DNA of 7,535 nucleotides from Lachnospiraceae bacterium (GTDB taxonomy: Bacteria > Bacillota > Clostridia > Lachnospirales > Lachnospiraceae), in the NCBI GenBank assembly GCA_003520205.1, contig DOVG01000143.1, positions 1 to 7,535 on the forward strand. Reading direction: 5' to 3'. This document shows, one piece after another, positions 1-5,680 of this stretch. The notes beneath the pieces are model-generated. The model was not told the DNA's origin, made no database searches, and saw only the letters and a list, made by a program, of their open reading frames with translations. The translations under genes were made by a program, and so were the position numbers. Position 1 is the stretch's first letter; every line of letters starts with the position of its first letter.

Positions 1-648
1 GTTTTCGGTCTTGCACTTATCAGATATATAGATAAATCCAAGAAGGCCGTTGACATTGAAACTGCTCAGGAGATCTTCAAAGCCGCACAGCTCGCTTCTG
101 CTTCTGCCAGAGACGAGGTTGCAGAAGGCTGGGCACTTGCAGCACAGACAACAAATGCCAATTCCGTTGCTCGAACCACAGTTACCGATACCGGATACAA
201 TTTAAGTAAGGTTGGCGCTTATTCCGGAGGCACATATGTAGTAAACTGTGTTGCCTGGGCAAGAGGAATGAACTATGACGTTAATGGTGGACCATGGCAG
301 AACGCTCAGTTTAAGAGTACTTTGGATGACGGAACAGCCGGTAACACCCAGAGAATGTATACCAACGAATTCTTAAGGAACCTCTGCCATGATAGTGCAG
401 TCGGTGGTGTTTACTATCAGCAGGGCAAGAATAACTTCGATGGTTTTTCAACAGAAACACGTCTTTTCAAGTATAGAAAAGATGCCGGCTACGGTGTTGC
501 TGAATGCTGGATGGTATGTGTAAGATCCGATAATCTCAAATGCGAGATCTGGATAGGTGATAAAAACCTTAACGGACGTGGTTCCGGCCAGAGAGTTCAA
601 CCACTCTATCGTATCTATCCCGAGCCTTGCGCAAAGTACAGAAACTAA
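1..648 (+). CDS. Type IV pilin-like (pseudopilin) secreted protein, 5' end missing
   Basis: An open frame enters at base 1 and ends at TAA 646-648, giving 215 visible residues. The first visible residues (VFGLALIRYIDKSKKAVDIE) look like the distal half of a type IV prepilin helix: a hydrophobic stretch running into a charged amphipathic helix with the RYIDKSKKA pattern that follows the membrane segment in Gram-positive pilins. The cleavage site (GFTLxE) would lie upstream and is not visible, so the assignment rests on this helix only. The remaining ~150 residues form a globular, Gly/Asn/Tyr-rich domain that I do not recognise. It has six cysteines (visible residues 83, 129, 169, 173, 181, 210), which could form three disulfides outside the cell. 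The inferred role is a minor pilin, or a pilin-like subunit of a Tad/type II-like system. It ends three bases before a strong terminator, so it is the last gene of its transcript. A secreted protein with an unrelated N-terminal helix remains possible. Confidence 0.65.
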   Translation, partial: VFGLALIRYIDKSKKAVDIETAQEIFKAAQLASASARDEVAEGWALAAQTTNANSVARTTVTDTGYNLSKVGAYSGGTYVVNCVAWARGMNYDVNGGPWQNAQFKSTLDDGTAGNTQRMYTNEFLRNLCHDSAVGGVYYQQGKNNFDGFSTETRLFKYRKDAGYGVAECWMVCVRSDNLKCEIWIGDKNLNGRGSGQRVQPLYRIYPEPCAKYRN

Positions 649-650
649 TC

Positions 651-692
651 AAAAAGATGACAATCGAACCAGGTTCGATTGTCATCTTTTTT
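651..692. terminator. Bidirectional intrinsic terminator between convergent genes
   Basis: Bases 651-670 and 672-691 are exact inverted repeats around a single central A at 671. They can fold into a very stable hairpin of about 18-19 bp with a 3-5 nt loop. On the plus strand the stem runs into six T (687-692); on the minus strand it runs into five T (complement of 651-655). It starts 2 bases after the pilin-like stop (648) and lies 15 bases beyond the stop of the FolB-FolK-PheA gene (708), so it should end transcription from both sides. Confidence 0.9.
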
Positions 693-707
693 AATATGTT
701 TAAGTTA

Positions 708-2393
708 TTAGTATGTACCGAGTATCATCATTTCATCGGTATTGGCCTTTAGTTCTTTAAGGGCCTTTTTAACGTTGCGGTCTGTAAGCTTACCTTCAAA
801 TGTAACATAAAACCAATACTCCCACTTTCTTTTCAGAGATGGTCTGGATTCTATACTTGTCATATTTAATTCATTTGTATCTATAATACCCATTACATCA
901 TATAGAGCTCCAACCTTATGCTGTGTAGTAAAGCATATGCTAACATTTACAGATTCACTAAGATATATATCTTCCTTAGTCAGAATTACAAACTTAGTCG
1001 AATTATCAGCTGAGAAATTAATATTTTTATCAAGTATCTTAAGACCATATATCTCTGCCGCTCTCTCACTGGATATCGCTGCCTGATATATAAGTCCGTC
1101 TTCTTTAATTCTCTTCGCTGCTTTTGCAGTATTACTTACACTTTCAGTTTTAAAGTTATTCTGATCAATATACTCTCTACATTGCATCAGCCCCTGAGGA
1201 TGAGAATATACAATCTTTATATCATCTAATTCAGCTCCATCTACGGCTACCAGGCAATGATTTATATCGAGAGTTATCTGGGCTATTATCTTAACTCCAC
1301 CGGTTCTTATCATGTCATAATTACCGCTTACAAATCCAGCAGAACTGTTTTCTATAGGTATAACACCATAATCAGCTTCACCTCTGGCTACAGCACGTAC
1401 AACATCATCAAATTTTCTTACATTTTGATAATTAACAGTTTCACCAAAATACTTGATAGCAGCTTCTTCTGCATATGCCCCGGGAACACCTGCATAACAT
1501 ACCGTTTTATTCTTTAAATCAAGAGATTCTATTTCTCTATAATCCTCTGACTCAACATGTTCTACCGAAGCATAACCACTCTGTTTAAGATCATTAAGAA
1601 GCTGAGTTATATTTCTGCTAAGAGTTGGATGATATATATATGGTGCTATCTCAGCCATTGGTTCAAGCACAAACTGTCTTTTATGCATCTCCGGATGAGG
1701 GATGGTAAGATCTCTGGAATTAATTACCATATCATCAAAAAGGAGTATATCTATATCAAGAGTTCTTGGTCCCCAATGAATAATCCTTTCCCTTCCTGCC
1801 TCCTGCTCTATATCATGTATCAACGTAAGAAGCTCATATGGTTCAAGCGTAGTTTCTATCTCAACAACACCATTAAGAAAATCAGGCTGTTCCACAGGAC
1901 CAACCGGTTCAGTAACTATATATGATGATTTCTTCTTAACAACTATGGAGCTGTCTCTTCCCAGTTCCATGACAGCCATATCAAGATATGCCTGCTTATC
2001 TCCCAGATTCGAGCCTATACCAAGAAAAGCTCTATGCCTTGATCTGGTTATTTCAACAGATACATCGCCGAATTCAGCATCTATAGGTGCATCAGGCTTT
2101 CTTACTTTGATAGTTGCAGCTGAAATAATATCAGAACTGTTAAGCACAGCTTCGAGAACAGACTCAGCAGCTGCTTCTATGGTATCATAAGCTGTTTCAA
2201 CAAATGTATCCTGAATAATGTCTGTAACTTCCGCATAATTAACTGTATTATTCAGCTTATCAGACACTCCTGCTCTTTTCAGATCAAGCATCAGATATGC
2301 AGATACGTAAAAATATTGTCCATTCTTTTTTTCTTCTGGAAGAACTCCATGGTATCCATATATTTTAATATCTTCTATAACTATCTTATCCAT
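708..2393 (-). CDS. Trifunctional fusion: dihydroneopterin aldolase (FolB) - HPPK (FolK) - prephenate dehydratase with ACT domain (PheA)
   Basis: The protein has 561 residues and three parts. Residues 1-119 are FolB, cleaving dihydroneopterin to 6-hydroxymethyldihydropterin; YGYHG 12-16, E21, Y53, E73 and K99 match the catalytic residues of S. aureus FolB. Residues 121-275 are FolK, pyrophosphorylating that product; see GIGSNLGD 125-132, WGPRTLDIDILLF 207-219 with metal ligands D213 and D215, and IPH 231-233. Residues 297-475 are prephenate dehydratase (prephenate to phenylpyruvate); see PIENS 346-350, SHPQG 397-401 and STKF 465-468 with the catalytic Thr466. Residues 483-557 are an ACT domain with GALYDVM (495-501) and ESRP (515-518), the usual phenylalanine-sensing motifs. 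There is no chorismate mutase domain. An ATG 69 bases upstream (2462) is in frame but would overlap the HD gene and add residues unlike FolB, so MDKIVIED was chosen; AAAGGA lies close before it. FolB-FolK fusions are known, but the PheA extension is unusual. All domains look cytosolic and functional. Confidence 0.94.
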   Translation of the reverse strand: MDKIVIEDIKIYGYHGVLPEEKKNGQYFYVSAYLMLDLKRAGVSDKLNNTVNYAEVTDIIQDTFVETAYDTIEAAAESVLEAVLNSSDIISAATIKVRKPDAPIDAEFGDVSVEITRSRHRAFLGIGSNLGDKQAYLDMAVMELGRDSSIVVKKKSSYIVTEPVGPVEQPDFLNGVVEIETTLEPYELLTLIHDIEQEAGRERIIHWGPRTLDIDILLFDDMVINSRDLTIPHPEMHKRQFVLEPMAEIAPYIYHPTLSRNITQLLNDLKQSGYASVEHVESEDYREIESLDLKNKTVCYAGVPGAYAEEAAIKYFGETVNYQNVRKFDDVVRAVARGEADYGVIPIENSSAGFVSGNYDMIRTGGVKIIAQITLDINHCLVAVDGAELDDIKIVYSHPQGLMQCREYIDQNNFKTESVSNTAKAAKRIKEDGLIYQAAISSERAAEIYGLKILDKNINFSADNSTKFVILTKEDIYLSESVNVSICFTTQHKVGALYDVMGIIDTNELNMTSIESRPSLKRKWEYWFYVTFEGKLTDRNVKKALKELKANTDEMMILGTY

Positions 2394-2425
2394 AAATCCT
2401 TTACCTATTATGCTTAAACACACTA

Positions 2426-2917
2426 TTAAACCAACGAATGATTCTTTCTTTCCTCCGGCCAATTACATTCATTATATGCATCACATATAAAGCATTCTCT
2501 GGACAGCTTGTCAGCCCTATATAAAAGACCAGCAAGACTATTCTTATCCGATGTACTGTCTCCATGTTTTCTTATAGCATCAAGTATAAGTTCAATCTCC
2601 TCATCTGTAAAGCCGGCATCCTGAAGAATTGGCTTTGCTATCACAGGACCAGCATCACGATGTCCTATTTCCTCTTCAAGAGGAGTAAATCTTCCTATAT
2701 CATGAAGAAGCGCCGTAGCATAAATAATATCTTTTTTCAAAGTCTTATCTTCACCTGCTACTCCATTTTCAAGAGCAAATATATATGATAGTCTGGCTAC
2801 CTCAAGTATATGCTCATAACCATGTCTGCAGAATATTCTGTCTCTTTCTTCATTTCTGATAACGTCAATTCTATCTCTGAAACGTTTATTATTAATGATA
2901 TTATCAATTCGCTTCAT
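2426..2917 (-). CDS. HD-domain metal-dependent phosphohydrolase of the folate cluster
   Basis: The protein has 163 residues with the HD-superfamily pattern: RHGYEHILEVARL (31-43), the HD doublet in LLHDIGR (H72, D73), H86 in GHRDAG, H118 in RKHGD and D136 in RADK. These residues would hold one or two divalent metals. The C-terminus carries a cysteine cluster (C142, C145, C151) in the string CFICDAYNECNW, a possible extra metal site. ATG 2917 was chosen because GGAG (2927-2924) lies exactly 6 bases upstream and the ATG starts one base after the folC stop (2919). ATGs at 2929 and 2959 are in frame, but lie inside folC and lack a good ribosome site. The gene is between folC and folB-folK, 32 bases ahead of the latter. 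The substrate cannot be read from the sequence. From context, a candidate role is removing phosphate from dihydroneopterin triphosphate, a step often lacking an assigned enzyme in clostridia; (p)ppGpp or nucleotide hydrolysis is equally possible. Confidence 0.88.
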   Translation of the reverse strand: MKRIDNIINNKRFRDRIDVIRNEERDRIFCRHGYEHILEVARLSYIFALENGVAGEDKTLKKDIIYATALLHDIGRFTPLEEEIGHRDAGPVIAKPILQDAGFTDEEIELILDAIRKHGDSTSDKNSLAGLLYRADKLSRECFICDAYNECNWPEERKNHSLV

Positions 2918-2918
2918 C

Positions 2919-4181
2919 TTATTCTCCATCTGCTTTATCAAAGTATCTGATAGCTTCACCCATTATGGTAAGCGAACCACAGACTACTATAACTGACTGC
3001 TGCTTTACAGCTTCTTTAAGTGCATCTGTAACTGTATTCATAGGTACAGCCTTTATGTTCTTACTCTTATAAAGCTCTGCAAGTTTTTCTTTTGGGAGAG
3101 CTCTCGGGCTCGTTGACTGAACTGTATAAACCATATCTGTCAACGGAACAAGTATCTCCAGCATTTTATCATATTCTTTATCCGCAAGTACACCCGTTAT
3201 AAAAACTATTTTCTGCCTGTCAAAATCTTTCTCAAGACTATCTCTTAATCTAAGCCAGGCATCTTCATTATGTGCTCCATCTACTATTACAACAGGATTC
3301 TCATTTATTACCTGGTATCTGCCATCCCATCTGGTTTTTTCAAGACCTTTCTTTATAAAATGTATATCTATCGAAAGAGTCTTCAGAGCTTCTATAGCAG
3401 TTACAGCATTGAGTATCTGATACTGACCGCCCATGCATATTCTAAATTCATCCTGCTTATAGGAAAATTTAGAACCATGTATATCTTCTTCTAGTATTTT
3501 AATTTCATTTACATCAGGTTTATATAATTCTACCTCATTATCTGATGCATAGTCCTTTATAACTTCAGACACTTCATCTATCTGAGGATATGTTACAAGT
3601 TCAGAACCTTTTCTGACTATTCCAAGCTTCTCTTTTGTTATATCAGCTACATTATCTCCGAGTACCTGCATATGATCAAGACTTATAGATGCAAGAATAT
3701 TAAGCACATCTTCTTCTATTACATTCGTGGCATCGAGTCTACCACCCATACCACATTCTATAAGCATATAATCAACATTCCAGTCTCTGAACATATAAAA
3801 TGCAGCTGCTGTTTCTATTTCAAAAGCTGTAGGGCTGTTATATCCATCATTTATCATCTGTGATACAACATCCGAAATAATGGTCATAACCTTTGAAACC
3901 TCATCCTCTGATGCCCATTTCTTATTCAGCTGCCATCTCTCACGATAGTCAAATATAGTTGGCGAGATATATCTTCCTACTCTATAGCCCGCTTCACATA
4001 GTGCAGATTCTATAAAGGCCATAATACTGCCTTTTCCATTTGTGCCCGCTATATGTATAGCTTTAATTCCTTTCTGAGGATTGCCCAACCGAAAAAGAAG
4101 CTCGTTAATGGCCTCAAGACCGAAGACACTTCCGAGCTTTTCTTTATCATGTATAAAGTTTAATACCTGTTTGTATTCCAA
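2919..4181 (-). CDS. folC: Bifunctional dihydrofolate synthase / folylpolyglutamate synthase
   Basis: FolC is an ATP-dependent Mur-ligase-family enzyme. It adds glutamate to dihydropteroate and then extends the polyglutamate tail of folates in the cytosol. From the chosen TTG start it has 420 residues, close to the family norm. Visible motifs are the P-loop GTNGKGS (46-52), the loop around YISPTIFDYRER (71-82), ECGMGGRLDATN (142-153), SLDHMQVLG (167-175) and VDGAHN (300-305) in the C-terminal glutamate ligase domain. Position 75 is Thr where many FolC proteins have the His of SPHL; I take this as family variation. The start is TTG 4181: it gives MEYKQVLNFIHDKEKLG, which is where FolC proteins normally begin, and it follows GGAGGAG with a 6-base gap. 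ATGs at 4211 and 4241 would overlap the deacetylase gene and add unlikely residues. It lies 22 bases after the deacetylase stop and is followed one base later by the HD gene start, consistent with one transcript. Confidence 0.96.
   Translation of the reverse strand: MEYKQVLNFIHDKEKLGSVFGLEAINELLFRLGNPQKGIKAIHIAGTNGKGSIMAFIESALCEAGYRVGRYISPTIFDYRERWQLNKKWASEDEVSKVMTIISDVVSQMINDGYNSPTAFEIETAAAFYMFRDWNVDYMLIECGMGGRLDATNVIEEDVLNILASISLDHMQVLGDNVADITKEKLGIVRKGSELVTYPQIDEVSEVIKDYASDNEVELYKPDVNEIKILEEDIHGSKFSYKQDEFRICMGGQYQILNAVTAIEALKTLSIDIHFIKKGLEKTRWDGRYQVINENPVVIVDGAHNEDAWLRLRDSLEKDFDRQKIVFITGVLADKEYDKMLEILVPLTDMVYTVQSTSPRALPKEKLAELYKSKNIKAVPMNTVTDALKEAVKQQSVIVVCGSLTIMGEAIRYFDKADGE
2924..2927 (-). 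promoter_or_regulatory. Ribosome binding site deciding the HD-gene start
   Basis: The minus strand reads GGAG, AATAAG, ATG, giving a 6-base gap to the ATG at 2917. The site sits inside the last codons of folC, whose TAA (2921-2919) ends one base before this ATG, so terminating ribosomes can reinitiate there. Confidence 0.75.
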
Positions 4182-4187
4182 GAAGCA

Positions 4188-4194
4188 CTCCTCC
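4188..4194 (-). promoter_or_regulatory. Strong ribosome binding site deciding the folC TTG start
   Basis: The minus strand reads GGAGGAG, followed by TGCTTC and then TTG (4181-4179). This near-perfect anti-16S match at ideal spacing, inside what would be codons 16-18 of the longest reading frame (start 4241), shows that translation starts at TTG and not at the upstream ATGs. It may give FolC more independent initiation than the other genes of the cluster have. Confidence 0.85.
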
Positions 4195-4203
4195 AAAGTA
4201 TAC

Positions 4204-5259
4204 CTATTCATCTCTGTGATGAAAAGGGGACGTATTATCATCTACTGCACATAGTTCATACCCTTCATCTTTAAGAGCTTCTATAATCATCGGCAGAGCT
4301 TTTATAGTATTATAATGCTTATCCAGGTCGTGCATTAGTACTATAGAATTACCTTCATTATTTTCTACATAATAAAGCACATTTTCAGTAAGCTCTTCTG
4401 GAGTAAGTGACATATCTTCTGCATCTTTACTCTCGGCATTCCAGTCAAAATACTTATATCCGTTATCTTTAAGATATTTAATGCATTCACTCATGGATAC
4501 ATCTGATACATCATTTGAACTGCCACCCGGAAAACGATAATATCTGGTATCAACACCAGTTATTCTCTCTACCCAGTCATGTACTCCACTTACATCTTTC
4601 TTATATGAATCAAGATCAGCGTAAAGCTTACTATATATATGAGACTGTGAATGAAGACCAAGTGTATGTCCATCTCTGACAATTCTTTTTAATTCCTCAC
4701 TATACTTATAACTGTTAACTACAACAAAAAATGTAGCCTTAACATTGTACTTCTCAAGTACATCAAGAAGCTCATTTGTATATTTAGATGGACCATCATC
4801 AAATGTCAGATAAACCTTCTTACCATTCAGAGAAACAGCATCACCTGATGAAGCAACTTTCTTCTTAGCTGTTTTAGAGGTTTCACTCTTTGATGCATCC
4901 CCAGTTGTAGCTACTATCTTTGTAGCATCACCTTCTGATGCTTTTTTATCAGGTCTAGACATAAGCAGTGCATCTACATGTGAAACAGAAGTTTCTACAT
5001 TTTCAGGTTCATCCTCTATAAAGGCTTCTGTTGTAACAGTATGTGGCATACTGTCTGACACACTTCTATTATTATAATAATCAGCTTCATTTATAGAAAG
5101 CTTCTCGGTCTCATACGCATTTCTCTTCTTTTCAAGTCTGTCACCTGCACTGAGTACATAAAGAGTCATTACAAAAGGCACTACAAAAAGGACCAGTGCC
5201 ATAAGCCCCAGAACGAAATGAGTCTTATTTATTTTTTTTAGTCTAGTGAAAAAATTCAT
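4204..5259 (-). CDS. Membrane-anchored polysaccharide deacetylase (NodB/CE4 family)
   Basis: The protein has 351 residues. A short basic N-terminus is followed by one hydrophobic segment (about 14-38), which would anchor the protein with the rest outside the membrane. Residues 40-145 form a low-complexity Ser/Thr/Lys/Glu-rich stalk. The NodB domain (147-340) has the CE4 motifs: TFDDGP (152-157) with D154 as catalytic base and D155 as metal ligand, HSQSH (H203, H207) as the other metal ligands, RFPGG (242-246), DWNAES (272-277) and LMHD (308-311) with H310. Such enzymes remove acetyl groups from N-acetylglucosamine or N-acetylmuramic acid in peptidoglycan or related polymers; the exact substrate cannot be told. 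The stalk holds three copies of a short pattern ending in GDA (107-112, 118-122, 136-141). The start ATG overlaps the stop of the preceding gene as ATGA (5259-5256), with no clear ribosome site, so translation is probably coupled. FolC follows 22 bases on, but no functional link to folate is evident. Confidence 0.94.
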   Translation of the reverse strand: MNFFTRLKKINKTHFVLGLMALVLFVVPFVMTLYVLSAGDRLEKKRNAYETEKLSINEADYYNNRSVSDSMPHTVTTEAFIEDEPENVETSVSHVDALLMSRPDKKASEGDATKIVATTGDASKSETSKTAKKKVASSGDAVSLNGKKVYLTFDDGPSKYTNELLDVLEKYNVKATFFVVVNSYKYSEELKRIVRDGHTLGLHSQSHIYSKLYADLDSYKKDVSGVHDWVERITGVDTRYYRFPGGSSNDVSDVSMSECIKYLKDNGYKYFDWNAESKDAEDMSLTPEELTENVLYYVENNEGNSIVLMHDLDKHYNTIKALPMIIEALKDEGYELCAVDDNTSPFHHRDE

Positions 5260-5609
5260 GCTCTGAAATATTCTTCTTTCTTATTTATCATTTCGTCGTA
5301 TTGTGAATACATTTTCTGCACATTATTCTCCAAAAGATAATAATGCATACAATAAGGAACAAGCAGTACAAACAAAAGAATTATAAGCGGTAATATCATT
5401 ATCTCACTCTTAATCACAAATGCCAGAATACTTATAACTGTACATATGGCAACAAGAGCAAAGACTATAAGATGCACAAGTCTCTCATGCTGAAAAAAAG
5501 AAATCTGATTTAAATGCTTTTCTATCTCTTTATCCCAATCAACATCTTCTGGAGCATCAGCAAGAAGCGTATCTATATATTTGACATATTCTTCGATTCT
5601 TTTTTTCAT
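5256..5609 (-). CDS. Small membrane protein with two predicted helices, function unknown
   Basis: The protein has 117 residues. A hydrophilic, acidic N-terminal part (1-43) is followed by two hydrophobic segments (about 45-66 and 69-88) joined by the short KSE turn, and a charged C-terminal part (89-117) rich in Tyr, Glu and Lys that is probably helical. Both ends should lie on the same side; the positive-inside rule does not settle which, though the lack of a signal peptide favours the cytosol. I know of no function for it. It resembles conserved hypothetical proteins that I recall from Lachnospiraceae, which I cannot confirm here. Its stop overlaps the deacetylase start by the ATGA arrangement (5259-5256), so the two are probably made in step and may interact, for example as a membrane partner of the deacetylase. 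A GGGAAG sequence about 9 bases before the ATG is a modest ribosome site. Confidence 0.8.
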   Translation of the reverse strand: MKKRIEEYVKYIDTLLADAPEDVDWDKEIEKHLNQISFFQHERLVHLIVFALVAICTVISILAFVIKSEIMILPLIILLFVLLVPYCMHYYLLENNVQKMYSQYDEMINKKEEYFRA

Positions 5610-5629
5610 ACTGTGTTCTTCCCATATAA

Positions 5630-5660
5630 AATATAACTGTAACTTCCCATATTGGAAGTT
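5630..5660 (-). promoter_or_regulatory. Possible promoter overlapped by an inverted repeat, upstream of the five-gene cluster
   Basis: In the 71-base gap between the phosphodiesterase stop (5681) and the small membrane protein start (5609), bases 5641-5647 and 5654-5660 are exact 7-base inverted repeats (AACTTCC / GGAAGTT) with a 6-base loop. The minus strand also offers a weak sigma-A-like pair: TTCCAA (5657-5652), a 16-base spacer, and TATATT (5635-5630). The repeat would cover the -35 region, as an operator might. Neither direction has a good T-run directly after the stem on the minus strand, so it is a poor terminator and read-through from the phosphodiesterase gene is possible. The -35 match is only 3 of 6, so this is tentative. 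Confidence 0.3.
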
Positions 5661-5680
5661 TTAGTAATCAAGTTAAAACA

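Noticed and set aside
1480..1580. The fusion as a sequencing frameshift joining two genes
   Set aside because: Both domains are complete, the linker reads sensibly, and the dehydratase part has neither a start codon nor a well-placed ribosome site with a start. It cannot be fully excluded without reads.
1257..2190. Three plus-strand open frames (1257-1517, 1557-1925, 1945-2190) opposite the FolB-FolK-PheA gene
   Set aside because: They are antisense to a protein with clear domains, have low-complexity or Tyr/Ile/Ser-rich translations, no family likeness and no convincing ribosome sites.
2394..2462. Longer start (ATG 2462) for the FolB-FolK-PheA gene
   Set aside because: It would overlap the end of the HD gene by 37 bases and add 23 residues not seen in FolB; MDKIVIED is the normal FolB beginning.
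2564..3863. Plus-strand open frames 2564-2788, 3270-3494 and 3672-3863
   Set aside because: They lie opposite the HD and folC genes and look like by-products of A/T-rich codon use; no motif or ribosome site supports them.
5641..5660. The inverted repeat as an intrinsic terminator for the phosphodiesterase gene
   Set aside because: The stem is only 7 bp and the minus strand after it reads ACAGTTATA, without a T-run.
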